Shown: positions 8,512 through 18,037, counted from the stretch's first letter. The stretch is 64,000 nucleotides of DNA from Sphingomonas sp. 32-62-10 (GCA_002280555.1 NCEE01000001.1:55228-119227); one strand, 5' to 3'. Notes: generated by a model not told the origin, from the letters alone. Translations and numbers: made by a program.

Positions 8512-9267
8512 ATGATCGCCGTTCTTTCCCCCGCCAAGACCCTCGATTACACCAGCCCTTTGCCCGATATCCTGCCGAGCGAACCCCGTTTTGCAGCTGA
8601 TGCGACGGTGCTGGCGGTCGCCGCCGCGCGACTGGGCAAGAAGCGCCTGTCAGCGTTGATGGATATTTCCGATAAACTCGCGACACTGAACGCCGAGCGA
8701 TTCAAGTCATTCGACACCTTGCCATCGCGCCCGGCGCTGTTCGCATTTGCAGGCGATGTGTATACCGGCTTCGAAGCCAAGACGCTCGATGCCCCCGCTA
8801 TCGATTTTGCCCAGGATCATGTCCGAATGCTTTCCGGCCTGTACGGCCTGCTCCGCCCGCTCGATGCGATTCGTCCCTATCGGCTGGAAATGGGCACACG
8901 CTGGGCGCCGCGCCGCAAGAACCTGTACAGCTATTGGGGCACACGTATTGCCGATGCGCTCGCCGCCGATGTTGCCACTGACGGATCCGGCGTGATTCTG
9001 AACCTCGCGAGCCAGGAATATTGGGCAGCGGTGATGGGGAAACTGCCGTCTGAGGTGCGCGTGATCGAGGTCGATTTTCGCGAACCCGGTCCCGATGGGC
9101 CGCGCTTCATCAGTTTCAACGCGAAGCGCGCCCGCGGTATGATGGCCCGTTGGCTGTGCGAGCATCGAATCGATTCGATCGAGGGGATGAAGGGTTTTGA
9201 CAGCGACGGCTATCGATTCGACGCCGAAGCGAGCGACGGCAATCGCTGGCGCTTCAGCCGCTCATGA
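8512..9267 (+). CDS. yaaA: Peroxide stress protein YaaA (DUF328/UPF0246)
   Basis: A 251-residue protein starting MIAVLSPAKTLDY, the signature N-terminus of YaaA/DUF328. Also present are the family motifs FAGDVYTGF, LSGLYGLLRPLDAIRPYRLEMG and NLASQEYW. In E. coli, YaaA lowers free iron and limits DNA damage during hydrogen peroxide stress, and the fold has DNA-binding helices. Its length matches the family (about 250-258). The gene overlaps the next by ATGA, so they are co-translated. No OxyR site was identified upstream. Confidence 0.93.
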   Translation: MIAVLSPAKTLDYTSPLPDILPSEPRFAADATVLAVAAARLGKKRLSALMDISDKLATLNAERFKSFDTLPSRPALFAFAGDVYTGFEAKTLDAPAIDFAQDHVRMLSGLYGLLRPLDAIRPYRLEMGTRWAPRRKNLYSYWGTRIADALAADVATDGSGVILNLASQEYWAAVMGKLPSEVRVIEVDFREPGPDGPRFISFNAKRARGMMARWLCEHRIDSIEGMKGFDSDGYRFDAEASDGNRWRFSRS

Positions 9268-9959
9268 GTGCCGCCGTCATCATCGGCGCTTCGGGCGGGA
9301 TTGGCAGCGCGATTGCCGATGCGCTTCAGGAAGAGGGTGCTTTTGCCACCATCCATCGTTTCGGTCGGTCGATGGAAGGCACAGCCCATATCGATATCAC
9401 TGACGAAGCGAGTATCACAGCGGCGGCGGCGCTGGTAGCGAAAGGCCCTGCCCCGACACTCATATTTGTTGCAACGGGCATCCTACACGACAGCACAGCC
9501 GGGCCTGAAAAGGCGCTCAAAGAGCTTGATCCCGCTTGGCTCGCCCGGGTTTACGCGATCAACGCGATTGGCCCGGCGATGATTGCCAAGCATTTCCTGC
9601 CAATCATGCCCAAAAGCGGGCGTACCGTTTTCGCCGCCTTATCAGCGCGGGTCGGCAGCATTTCGGACAATCGGCTTGGCGGCTGGCATGGGTATCGGGC
9701 GTCCAAGGCAGCGCTCAACCAGCTGATCCGCACGATCGCGATCGAAGAACGCCGCCGGAATTCAAGTTCGGTGGTCGTGGCGCTGCACCCCGGCACGGTC
9801 GATACCGCGCTTTCGAAACCGTTTCAGGGCAACGTCGCCCCCGGCCATTTATTTGATGCCGGTCGCGCGGCGGTGCAATTGCTTGACGTGCTCGACGGCC
9901 TTCGCCCCTCCGATAGCGGCAAGCTGTTCGCCTGGGACGGGGTTGAAGTAACGCCTTAA
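9264..9959 (+). CDS. SDR family oxidoreductase, CsgA-like
   Basis: A 231-residue short-chain dehydrogenase/reductase. The Rossmann glycine motif GASGGIG is at residues 8-14, a VATGIL segment sits where NNAG normally lies, and the YRASK motif supplies the catalytic Tyr and Lys with an upstream Ser in ALSAR. It resembles the small C-factor/CsgA-type SDRs. It overlaps yaaA by four bases and meets the convergent MFS gene end to end with a four-base overlap. The substrate is unknown. Confidence 0.85.
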   Translation: MSAAVIIGASGGIGSAIADALQEEGAFATIHRFGRSMEGTAHIDITDEASITAAAALVAKGPAPTLIFVATGILHDSTAGPEKALKELDPAWLARVYAINAIGPAMIAKHFLPIMPKSGRTVFAALSARVGSISDNRLGGWHGYRASKAALNQLIRTIAIEERRRNSSSVVVALHPGTVDTALSKPFQGNVAPGHLFDAGRAAVQLLDVLDGLRPSDSGKLFAWDGVEVTP

Positions 9960-11263
9960 GCCGCCGCCATCCGCTTCAGGAGCACGCCAGCGCGCCAATA
10001 ATGGAAAATCGCCCAAGGGGTGAGCAGGCTGGCACTCATCAAAGCATAGCGCAGCGATTCGGCCCCAAAGGTCGGTTTGTACAAATCACTGAGCAGCCCG
10101 GTTATGCTCGGCCCCAGCCCCAGCCCGATCAGGTTAATGACTAACAGCGTAATCGCCGCCCACACTGAGCGCATCCGTGTTGGCGCAAGCCCCTGTATCA
10201 GCGCAAAACTTGGGCCGAGATAGCTTGATGCCAACAGGTATGAGATCAACACGGCCGTGAAACCAGTCGGCAGGTCATAACTGAAGTAGAAGATGACGGT
10301 GAAGGGCAACGCAGCCAGTTTCAAAATCGCCACAAACCACGCCTGGACGTGCAGGCCATGGCGACGGCCATAGAAATCCGCAATCTTGCCCCCGACCACG
10401 CCGCCCAATGCACCTGTCAGCGCCACAGCGGGGGCATAGATCAACGATACCTGGAGCACCGTCATTCCGAATGATCGTTGTAAAAAAGACGGCCCGAAAT
10501 TCGCCGTCGCATACCCCACTAGCGACGTGATCGTCACCGCCGTGATCAAATGGATTGCCGGGGGGCAGGCAACCAGACTTTTCAGTCCGTCAAAAAGTGA
10601 CGGCATTGCCGCTGGCTGATGCCCCTTCGCTGCAGGATCGGACAAACCACGGCGCGGCTCAACCATCATCACGCGTACGACGATCGCCAGCAGGATGCCC
10701 GGCAGGCCGACGGCAGCCATTGCCCAGCGCCAGCCATAAGCGCTGGCGATGACGCCGCCGATGATCGTGCCGAAGCCACCCCCGAGCACGACGCCCGTTG
10801 CATATATGCCCATTGCCCCGGCCCGCTTTTCTGGCGGGTAGAGATCAGCGATGATCGAATGGCTCGGAGGGCTCGATCCGGCCTCACCCACCCCAACACC
10901 AATCCGGTAAATCAGCAGCTGGATGAAATTCTGCGCAGTACCGCACAGCGCCGTCATCGCGCTCCACAAAGTGAGCGATATCGCAATGATATCGCGGCGG
11001 CTTTTGCGATCGGCCAGCCACGCGACCGGGATCCCGAGCGTCGCGTAAAACAGTGCAAAAGCGAAACCTGAAAGCAGTCCCAGTTGAGTATCACTCAGCT
11101 TGAGGTCGGCCTTAATCAGTTCAAGCAAGATCGATAGGATGTATCGATCCATGAAACTGAAAAAATAGACGACCGTCAGCAGAAACAGCGTCCATCCCCG
11201 CATCCTGAGCGCCCGTGCGTCCGCCGATTCATGGGGAATGCCGGGAAGGCTGGAACTTGCCAT
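9956..11263 (-). CDS. MFS transporter, spinster-like
   Basis: A 435-residue, 12-helix major facilitator. The first half carries the helix 2-3 loop motif (G-x-x-ADRKSRRD), and GVGEAGSSPPSHSIIADLYPPEKR is typical of the spinster-like MFS group, which is frequent beside TonB receptors and aromatic or lipid catabolism genes in sphingomonads. It probably moves an organic anion or lipid-like substrate across the inner membrane by proton symport; the substrate is not determinable. It lies downstream of the large TonB receptor on the same strand, with a terminator between, so the two are related by context but probably transcribed separately. Confidence 0.85.
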   Translation of the reverse strand: MASSSLPGIPHESADARALRMRGWTLFLLTVVYFFSFMDRYILSILLELIKADLKLSDTQLGLLSGFAFALFYATLGIPVAWLADRKSRRDIIAISLTLWSAMTALCGTAQNFIQLLIYRIGVGVGEAGSSPPSHSIIADLYPPEKRAGAMGIYATGVVLGGGFGTIIGGVIASAYGWRWAMAAVGLPGILLAIVVRVMMVEPRRGLSDPAAKGHQPAAMPSLFDGLKSLVACPPAIHLITAVTITSLVGYATANFGPSFLQRSFGMTVLQVSLIYAPAVALTGALGGVVGGKIADFYGRRHGLHVQAWFVAILKLAALPFTVIFYFSYDLPTGFTAVLISYLLASSYLGPSFALIQGLAPTRMRSVWAAITLLVINLIGLGLGPSITGLLSDLYKPTFGAESLRYALMSASLLTPWAIFHYWRAGVLLKRMAAA

Positions 11264-11290
11264 GCTGAACCGTTCTTACGCTGGAGGAAC

Positions 11291-11326
11291 AAAAAACCCG
11301 CCGCCCGGAATGGTCCGGACGGCGGG
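11291..11326 (-). terminator. Strong terminator after the TonB receptor gene
   Basis: A 13-bp GC-rich stem (11297-11309 with 11314-11326, one G-T pair) with a four-base loop. On the minus strand it runs into TTTTTT, placing it as the terminator of the TonB receptor at 11352. Confidence 0.9.
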
Positions 11327-11351
11327 CAGTATCAGGATTGCTGCATCATCC

Positions 11352-14300
11352 TTAGAAACGCTGGGTGATGCCGAACCTTGCGTTGAACCCGAGCGGCGAA
11401 GCCGTGAACGGATCATAGTTGAAGTCCAGCCGAGCAAATGGCGGCTGCTTGTTCAGGATGTTCTGTGCCGACAGCGTGATGACGGTGTTGGTGGGCAGGT
11501 TGACGCGATAGGTGAAATCGAGCGTGTCGAAAGCACCGATATTCTTGCCGCCCGTTACCGATGCGCCAGCCAATGCGCCCGGGTTCGGACCGAAGATCGC
11601 AGCGCCACGCTGATCGGTGTACCCATCAATATAGTTGTACTGCAGACGCACATTGTGGCGTCCGACATCGGCCTGCAGGAACACGTTGCCCTTGATCTGT
11701 GGCAGCGGATAGGCGCTAGTTTGGAAGTTGAGCTGGCCAACACCATCGAACGCCGGCTGAACAACAACGCCTTCAACCGTGATGTCCTGCGTCTTGTAGT
11801 TGATGATGTAGGTGCCATTCACGCCCAGCAGCATCTTGATCGTGCTGACATCGAATTTCACCTGGCCCTGGAAATCAATGCCTGAGGTGCTGACGTCGGC
11901 GCTGTTGACGATGTTAGTCGTCAGGCGCTGAACGTTGCCGATGCCACAACCTGCCCCCGTAAAAGTGAACCGCGAACGAAGCGCGGCGAAGGCCGGATTA
12001 GCGCAATTGGCCGTGCCCGATGCGCCGAACAGCGCATTGACGATGCCGGACACAGGCTCAGCTTCCGCCGGACCGTTCAAGTCATAACGAAAATAATCGA
12101 TACTACCGCTGAACGGCCCGGCATTCAGAACGATACCACCGCCATAGGTAAGCGCCGTTTCTGGTTCCAGGTTCGGGTTACCGCGAATATCGATCGCCCG
12201 GAACGACGTGCCAATGACCTGAAGCGATGTCACCTGACCAAGCTGGCTTTCAGCTGGCGGACCACGGAAGGTAGTGCCTGCACCGCCGCGAATGGCGAGC
12301 CACGGCGTTACCTGCCAGCGGGCGCGACCCTGCGGGTTGAAGGTCGAACCGATCTGACCGCCGTAATTTTCGAACCGGGCAGAGAATTGCAGGTTCAACG
12401 TATCGGTAACCGGTGCCTGCAACTCACCGAATACGGCATAAACACCAGAGTTCGCGCTGCGGTTGAAGTTGGTGCCCAAAAAGCCGAGCGCGCCGGTTTG
12501 CGGATTGCACGTTGCGGCGGGATTCAGCGGTGAGCCGGGGCACGGATTGATCGCGAGATTATTGTCGGCAGCCTGACGCACGCGGAAGCTGTTGCTGCGA
12601 TACTGGCCACCGATCGCGAAGGACAATGGACCACCGGGCAGCTCAATACCGCTCTGGCCGCTCAGCACGATATCACCCACGAACAGGCGAGTAGTCGTAT
12701 CGCTGCGGGTATCGCGGAAGAAATTGTCGATCGTCGCAAGATCGTTGATCAGACCAGCGCCGGGCGCGAGGTTGAACCCTGTCGGATTGCGCGTACCAGC
12801 AAAATTTGAATTGGTTTGCCCAGTTACCGGGTTGCGCAACACTGCCGTCGAAAACGGGTTAAAGAAGTTGCACCCGCCGGTGCCAGCAAGAGCGGCGATC
12901 TGCGTCGCATTTAGACCAGCACGCGATGCCGGTGTAGCAAAGGCGCAGTTTGGACCACCAAAGCCAGCCAACGCGTTCTGGAACAGATCACCAAAGGTGT
13001 CGGTCCCCTCAATGCCGCGCTCATATTCGGAATAGGTGAAGCCGGTATCGAGGTTCAGGTCGCTGCTGATTTCCCAATCGAATTCTGCCGTGAACCGCAC
13101 CGACTGCGACTGACGCTGGCTGAATGCCGAATTGCGGTCATTCCCGGGCTGGGTGAACAACGGGTTGCCGCCAAGCATAAAGGGACGGAACAACACGGGG
13201 AAAGCAATCGCAGGAGCGACGGGCTGGCCAGCCACAGTTACGCAACCCGATGCCGCGCCAAAGAGCGAGCAATAATCGCGAAGTGCGGGAGCATAAGTCG
13301 GGATAATGAAGAGGCCCGCGCCACCGCTGGCGGCGTTTGCCGATGGCGGCAACGTCGGCAGATAGCTCGGTGAGGTTGTGATGCGGGTCGACGACGAACC
13401 GTATAGCGCGGTTGCCTTAAAGCTCACATTGCTCGCCAGATCGATCTTGGTCTCGATATAAGCCTGATACCGATCTTCGGGTTCGACCAGATTGTCGAAC
13501 TGGCCGAAATTGGTGAAACAACGATCCGTGGTTGACCCTGGCAAGCTGCGGAAGCCGCCCAGCGCTTCGCAGCCGAGATCGCGAACGAAATTGGGTGTGC
13601 CGCCAAAACCGAAGTTACCAGGGCTGCCGCCGCCGGAAAAGCCACCTTGCGGATTGTTCTGGTAGGGCTGCACCGTGAAATCGCGGTCAGTCGTACGCAG
13701 TTCCGAACGATGCTGGTAGCCGAACGACGCGAACATCTGGAAACCGTCTTGCGTGTGGCCATAGCTCACAGTGCCGGTGTAATCGCCGCTTGATCCCCGA
13801 ACATAACGATAATCGCCCTGCGCCTGGAACCCTTCCTGGTCGCTGCGGGTGATGAAGTTGACCACACCAGCGATCGCGTCCGAACCGTACGTTGCGGCGG
13901 CGCCGTCTTTTAGAATTTCGATACGGCCGATCGAGCCTTGCGGGATCAGGTTGATATCGACCACCGGAACGCCGGTGCCGGCGCTGACGATGCGCTTGCC
14001 GTTGAGCAGCACCAGCGTGCGCTGCGGCCCAAGACCACGCAAGTTGACGCTAGCGACACCTTCAGAACCCTGTGCGCGGGCGTCAAACTGGTTCGCATCA
14101 CCGATGATGCCGTTCGAAGTAGGTAGGTTCTTCAGAAGATCGAGGCCGGAGGGCGAGCCCTGGCGTGACAGTTCGTCAGCACCAATCACATCGATCGGGA
14201 TCGCGCCATCCTCGCGGGCGCCGCGGATCAGCGATCCGGTAACGACGATATCGGGTGACGACGCTTCAGCCTGGTCATCCTGTGGCAATACGGCCTGGGC

Positions 14301-14372
14301 CGATGCCGGCATCGCGGTTCCAAGGGCCAAGGCCGAGAAGGCGCAGGCAGCCAACAGCTTCGTCTTCAGCAT
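11352..14372 (-). CDS. TonB-dependent receptor (1006 residues)
   Basis: An outer-membrane 22-strand receptor taking up a ligand by TonB energy. It has a signal peptide (MLKTKLLAACAFSALALG to ASAQA) and an N-terminal TonB-box-like DIVVTGS. The plug domain contains LLKNLPTSNG, VNLRGLGPQRTLVLLNGKR and DGAAATYGSDAIAGVVNFITR. A long beta-barrel ends in ITQRF, with the terminal Phe expected of BAM substrates. Cysteine pairs in extracellular loops (for example near SLFGAASGC) suggest disulfides. The type with the RTLVLLNGKR plug is used in sphingomonads for varied organic substrates, not only iron. GGAGAG precedes the ATG. A large inverted repeat lies upstream. Confidence 0.92.
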   Translation of the reverse strand: MLKTKLLAACAFSALALGTAMPASAQAVLPQDDQAEASSPDIVVTGSLIRGAREDGAIPIDVIGADELSRQGSPSGLDLLKNLPTSNGIIGDANQFDARAQGSEGVASVNLRGLGPQRTLVLLNGKRIVSAGTGVPVVDINLIPQGSIGRIEILKDGAAATYGSDAIAGVVNFITRSDQEGFQAQGDYRYVRGSSGDYTGTVSYGHTQDGFQMFASFGYQHRSELRTTDRDFTVQPYQNNPQGGFSGGGSPGNFGFGGTPNFVRDLGCEALGGFRSLPGSTTDRCFTNFGQFDNLVEPEDRYQAYIETKIDLASNVSFKATALYGSSSTRITTSPSYLPTLPPSANAASGGAGLFIIPTYAPALRDYCSLFGAASGCVTVAGQPVAPAIAFPVLFRPFMLGGNPLFTQPGNDRNSAFSQRQSQSVRFTAEFDWEISSDLNLDTGFTYSEYERGIEGTDTFGDLFQNALAGFGGPNCAFATPASRAGLNATQIAALAGTGGCNFFNPFSTAVLRNPVTGQTNSNFAGTRNPTGFNLAPGAGLINDLATIDNFFRDTRSDTTTRLFVGDIVLSGQSGIELPGGPLSFAIGGQYRSNSFRVRQAADNNLAINPCPGSPLNPAATCNPQTGALGFLGTNFNRSANSGVYAVFGELQAPVTDTLNLQFSARFENYGGQIGSTFNPQGRARWQVTPWLAIRGGAGTTFRGPPAESQLGQVTSLQVIGTSFRAIDIRGNPNLEPETALTYGGGIVLNAGPFSGSIDYFRYDLNGPAEAEPVSGIVNALFGASGTANCANPAFAALRSRFTFTGAGCGIGNVQRLTTNIVNSADVSTSGIDFQGQVKFDVSTIKMLLGVNGTYIINYKTQDITVEGVVVQPAFDGVGQLNFQTSAYPLPQIKGNVFLQADVGRHNVRLQYNYIDGYTDQRGAAIFGPNPGALAGASVTGGKNIGAFDTLDFTYRVNLPTNTVITLSAQNILNKQPPFARLDFNYDPFTASPLGFNARFGITQRF

Positions 14373-14509
14373 TTCTCTCTCCCACTTGGCCGGATCACTT
14401 CTGGATTCCGTACCGTAAACTCGAATAAACAGATCGAACAGCGGGTCGTCAAGCGAAACAAAGGTTGCTAAACGCTATCCTTCATCGGTCTGTTGCTAAA
14501 AAGACATAG

Positions 14510-14549
14510 TTTTGAAACATCCTGCCATTGGCAGGATCGGGTTTCAAAA
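14510..14549. other. Long nested inverted repeat upstream of the TonB receptor
   Basis: Outer arms TTTTGAAAC (14510-14518) and GTTTCAAAA (14541-14549) are perfect inverts. They enclose a second perfect invert, ATCCTGCC/GGCAGGAT (14519-14526 with 14530-14537), leaving a 3-base loop and a 3-base bulge. The element is 138 bases upstream of the receptor start and 96 bases downstream of the acyl-CoA dehydrogenase stop. It could be an operator, an RNA hairpin or a weak terminator. No immediate T-run follows on the minus strand; TCTTTTTAG appears several bases on. Confidence 0.55.
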
Positions 14550-14644
14550 AGCAGCCATAACGACAAACGGGACCGCAACCGCGATTCCGCAGCAATCCCC
14601 CTTTTTGGCGGATGCACGCGCATCAAGCGGCGTGCAGCGGCGTA

Positions 14645-15712
14645 TCAATAGCCGTTGAGCCGTGCAAATCGTTCGCGGTGATAGGCGGCATTGCCCCACA
14701 TCGCCTCGAGCACCGCGGCGCGCTTGATGTAGAAACCGGCGTCATAGTCGTCGGTCATGCCGATGCCGCCGTGCAGCTGGATCATTTCCCGGCTGACGAG
14801 CTTCAACGTATCGCTCGCAACAGCCTTGGCAAGCGTCACCGCCTGGTCGACATCGCTACGACCGGCATCGATCGCCTCAAGCGCAGCTTCGACGGCCGAC
14901 CGCATCAGCTCGATCTCGGTGAACAGCTTGGCCATGCGGTGTTGCAGCGCCTGAAACGTTGAAAGCAGCTGGCCAAACTGGACGCGCGTTTTCAGATAAT
15001 CATTGGTCGTCTCGAAGGCTTGTACCGCCAGCCCGAGCATTTCAGCGCACACGGCAGCGGTTGCCCGGTCGACAATCGCCTGCACGGTAACGCCGTCGAT
15101 CTTTTCGGCTGGTGCGCCGTCAAACCGAATCTGTGCATGGCTACGTGAATCGGCCATTTTGCGGTGCGCGCGGGTGACGCCAGCGGCGTCGCCCGCCACC
15201 AGATACAGCCCGTCAGTCGCGGCGACGACGAACAGCCCGGCGCTATCGCCCTCGGCCACGAATTCCTTCGTACCGGTCAGCTTGCCAGCGTCAACCACGG
15301 TCTTGATCTTCTTGAGGTCATGGACCGGGCCTTCGTCGATCGCGAGGGTCGCGACGACCTCACCGCTTGCGATCCGCGACAGCCAGCTTGCCTTTTGCGT
15401 GTCCGATCCGCCCATCACGATCGCGGTCGCCGCCGCAGCGGTCGACGCAAGCGGCGACGCGGCAAGGTTGCGGCCAAGCTGTTCGAGCACCAGACCAAGC
15501 GACAGATAACCGAACGCCGTGCCACCGAACTCCTCGGGAATGACGATACCGGCCAGCCCCATTTCGGCCATCGTCGACCAGGCGGCTTTATCATACCCCT
15601 CGGCGGGCGCGGCATTGCGCATCTTGCGGAACGCCGAAACAGGCGATTCATTGTCGGCCCATTCGCGCACCATGTCGCGGATCATCGTTTGTTCGTCGTT
15701 CAGTGCAGCCAT
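14645..15712 (-). CDS. Acyl-CoA dehydrogenase family protein (short form)
   Basis: A 355-residue FAD-dependent acyl-CoA dehydrogenase. The N-terminal helical domain includes GLAGIVIPEEFGGTAFGY, followed by the middle beta domain and a C-terminal helical domain with the family signature IQLHGGIGMTDDYDAGFYIKRA. It would oxidise an acyl-CoA at the alpha-beta bond and pass electrons to ETF. It is slightly shorter than typical (about 380) and is paired with a second acyl-CoA dehydrogenase on the same strand. Such tandem pairs often form heteromeric enzymes in steroid or branched/aromatic acyl-CoA breakdown. The ATG at 15712 has TAAGAGAA upstream; a GTG at 15742 falls inside a repeat and is less likely. 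Confidence 0.88.
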   Translation of the reverse strand: MAALNDEQTMIRDMVREWADNESPVSAFRKMRNAAPAEGYDKAAWSTMAEMGLAGIVIPEEFGGTAFGYLSLGLVLEQLGRNLAASPLASTAAAATAIVMGGSDTQKASWLSRIASGEVVATLAIDEGPVHDLKKIKTVVDAGKLTGTKEFVAEGDSAGLFVVAATDGLYLVAGDAAGVTRAHRKMADSRSHAQIRFDGAPAEKIDGVTVQAIVDRATAAVCAEMLGLAVQAFETTNDYLKTRVQFGQLLSTFQALQHRMAKLFTEIELMRSAVEAALEAIDAGRSDVDQAVTLAKAVASDTLKLVSREMIQLHGGIGMTDDYDAGFYIKRAAVLEAMWGNAAYHRERFARLNGY

Positions 15713-15734
15713 GATCGGTTCTCTTACCTGTTCA

Positions 15735-15821
15735 ATCGTCACCCCGGCAAAAGCCGGGGTCTAAATGGGGCTGGCGCTTCGCCTCCCCGCCCGAGACCCC
15801 GGCATTTGCCGGGGTGACGAT
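15735..15821. repeat. REP-like inverted pair between the acyl-CoA dehydrogenase genes
   Basis: Two 28-base copies in inverted orientation (15735-15762 and 15794-15821) differ at only a few central bases. Each contains the palindromic core ACCCCGGC-nnn(n)-GCCGGGGT flanked by an ATCGTC end. The spacer is 31 bases. The structure matches bacterial interspersed REP/BIME-type elements; in transcripts it could form a long hairpin affecting the linked genes' mRNA. Confidence 0.8.
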
Positions 15822-15840
15822 AATGGTTGGGGCGAAATGC

Positions 15841-17058
15841 TTATTGGTGATCGAGCATCCCAAGGATGCGCTTGGCGATCACATTGTTCTGGATTTCGGT
15901 CGAGCCGCCATAGATCGACACGGCCTTGCCCCACAACCAAGTGCGGGTCTGCGTGAGTTCGGCGTCGCTGAAGCCCTCGCCTTCCCAACCGAGCCCGTTC
16001 ATGCCCATGATCTCGATCGCGAGTTCGGCACGGTCCTGCGTCAGCCGGGCGCCAACGTTCTTCATGATCGATGAGGCCGCGGACGGGCCCTGGTTCGACT
16101 TCGCTTCCATCGCGGCGCGGCGCAGCGTGAGCATGAACGCCCGCTGATCCATTTCGTGCCGGACGATGCGCATCCGCAGATCGCTGTCGGCCATGCTGCC
16201 ATCGTCATTGGCGCCGCGATATTCCTTGGCGAGTGCGCCCATCGGCTTGCCCGCGAACAGCCGGGCACTGGCACCGCCGCCCGAGAGATTGCTGCGCTCA
16301 TGCTGGAGCAGGCGCTTGCCGATCGTCCAGCCCTCGCCCTCGCGGCCGACCAGATTCTCCTTGGGCACCTTCACATCGGTGAAGAATGTTTCGCAGAAGG
16401 GCGACTGGCCCGAGATCATCCGGATCGGGCGAACCTCGACGCCAGGTGCGGTCATGTCGATCAGCAGGAAGCTGATGCCTTCATGCTTCTTGGTCTTGTC
16501 GGTACGGACCAGCGCGAAGCATTTGTCGGCCCATTGCCCGCCCGAGGTCCAGGTCTTCTGGCCGTTGACGAGGTAATGATCGCCCTTGTCTTCGGCGAAG
16601 GTCTGCAGGCTCGCCAGATCGGACCCGGCGCCCGGTTCCGAATAGCCCTGACACCAGCGGACCTGGTTCCTGGCGATCGCGGGAATATGCTCCAGCTTCT
16701 GCGCTTCACTGCCATATTCCAGCAGGGTAGGCCCGAACATCATCACGCCCATGCCGCCAATCGGGTTCCATGCGCCGACCCGGCCCATTTCCTCCGCCAG
16801 CACACGCGCCTGATGCTTATCGAGCCCGCCGCCGCCATAAGCCGCCGGCCAGGTCGGCACGCCCCAACCCTTTTCGCCCATCGCCTTTACCCAGGCGGTT
16901 TCATCGGCGCTCGGGTTGCTCGGCCCTTCGAGCGCGGACATGCTGTTGTCCTTGCCCTTTAACGAGGCCGGAAAATTCTCCGCAAGCCAGGCGCGGACTT
17001 CCGCGCGGAAGGTGTCCAACGCGGTCGCTGGATTGTCGAGTTCGGGGGCGGTGGCCAT
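15841..17058 (-). CDS. Acyl-CoA dehydrogenase family protein (long form)
   Basis: A 405-residue acyl-CoA dehydrogenase. It has the FAD/substrate region WCQGYSEPGAGSDLASLQT, the beta-domain motif YLVNGQKTWTSGGQWAD and the C-terminal segment WLWGKAVSIYGGSTEIQNNVIAKRILG, where STEIQ/N-I-A-R is the classic C-terminal signature. The open frame continues 104 codons upstream, but AAGGAG directly precedes the ATG at 17058 and the protein then has the usual length. It is expected to work with the short acyl-CoA dehydrogenase downstream, separated by the REP-like pair. Confidence 0.9.
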   Translation of the reverse strand: MATAPELDNPATALDTFRAEVRAWLAENFPASLKGKDNSMSALEGPSNPSADETAWVKAMGEKGWGVPTWPAAYGGGGLDKHQARVLAEEMGRVGAWNPIGGMGVMMFGPTLLEYGSEAQKLEHIPAIARNQVRWCQGYSEPGAGSDLASLQTFAEDKGDHYLVNGQKTWTSGGQWADKCFALVRTDKTKKHEGISFLLIDMTAPGVEVRPIRMISGQSPFCETFFTDVKVPKENLVGREGEGWTIGKRLLQHERSNLSGGGASARLFAGKPMGALAKEYRGANDDGSMADSDLRMRIVRHEMDQRAFMLTLRRAAMEAKSNQGPSAASSIMKNVGARLTQDRAELAIEIMGMNGLGWEGEGFSDAELTQTRTWLWGKAVSIYGGSTEIQNNVIAKRILGMLDHQ

Positions 17059-17137
17059 GAATGCACTCCTTGCAAACCGAATCTGAATATCGGGTATGGA
17101 GAGGCCATCGCACAAATCGACCCCGTGTGCAAAGGGC

Positions 17138-18037
17138 CTACTGTTGGATCCCTGAGCCCGCCAGTGCTGTTGAAAGATGGTCAGCCAAGGCCCGGGCAGC
17201 TGGTGAAGCCGCGCGACCGCCCGGAAACACAGCATGCAGATCGACCGCATCCATCGGCCAATCCGCCAGCACTTGCCGCAACCGACCGTCAGCCAGTTCG
17301 GCGCGACACCCCCATAATGATGTACGCGCGATACCCAACCCCGCCACCGCTGCTGCCATTGCGCCTTCATTAACCGCTATCGACAGCCTTCCGTCGACGC
17401 GCACCGACAACCGCCGGGTGTCGCGCACGAACGACCAATGTTGTTCCGGGTTGGCAACGGGGCCAATGATTACCGCGTGGTTCGCGAGTTCCGCAGGTGT
17501 TTGCGGAATGCCAGCGCGCGCCAGATATATGGGGGCCGCGACCAGCAGCCGAGGCGCCGTTGCCAGCTTGCGCGCAATCGCACTCGAATCGCTCAGCACG
17601 CCAAGCCGAAGCGCGATGTCGACGCCTTCGATCACCAAATTCTGCCGCTCGTCGCTGATCTGCAGGTTGATGCGAAGCAGCGGGTGCCGCGCCATGAACT
17701 TGGGTAGACGGGGAATAACCTCTCGCACGCCGAAGCTCGACGACAACGCAACCTGCAACGTCCCGCGCAACTCTCCGGTACCCCGCACGATATAATCGGC
17801 CTCGTCGAGCGACGCGATCAGCGGCTCGATCCGGGCAAGATAATCAGCGCCCGCCTCGGTCAATGTCACGGCACGCGTGGTACGAATGAACAGCGTCGCA
17901 CCGATAGCCCGCTCCAGTTCGGCGATGATCCGCGATGCCGATGGCTGAGAGAGTCCACGTTCACGCCCGGCGCGCGAAAAGCTGCCGAGCCGAGCGGCGC
18001 GCTGAAAAAGCCGGAGTGCCTGGAGCCGATCATTCAT
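17138..18037 (-). CDS. LysR family transcriptional regulator
   Basis: A 299-residue LysR-type regulator with an N-terminal helix-turn-helix (LRLFQRAARLGSFSRAGRERGLSQPSASRIIAELE) and a C-terminal periplasmic-binding-like effector domain. It resembles the group controlling neighbouring stress or redox genes. It is divergent from a peroxiredoxin-like gene, the usual arrangement for a LysR target, with AT-rich DNA between them (about 18038-18075). The effector is unknown. Confidence 0.9.
   Translation of the reverse strand: MNDRLQALRLFQRAARLGSFSRAGRERGLSQPSASRIIAELERAIGATLFIRTTRAVTLTEAGADYLARIEPLIASLDEADYIVRGTGELRGTLQVALSSSFGVREVIPRLPKFMARHPLLRINLQISDERQNLVIEGVDIALRLGVLSDSSAIARKLATAPRLLVAAPIYLARAGIPQTPAELANHAVIIGPVANPEQHWSFVRDTRRLSVRVDGRLSIAVNEGAMAAAVAGLGIARTSLWGCRAELADGRLRQVLADWPMDAVDLHAVFPGGRAASPAARALADHLSTALAGSGIQQ

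Noticed and set aside
16156..16962. 268-codon open frame antisense to the acyl-CoA dehydrogenase
   Set aside because: Shadow frame with no start signal or domain.
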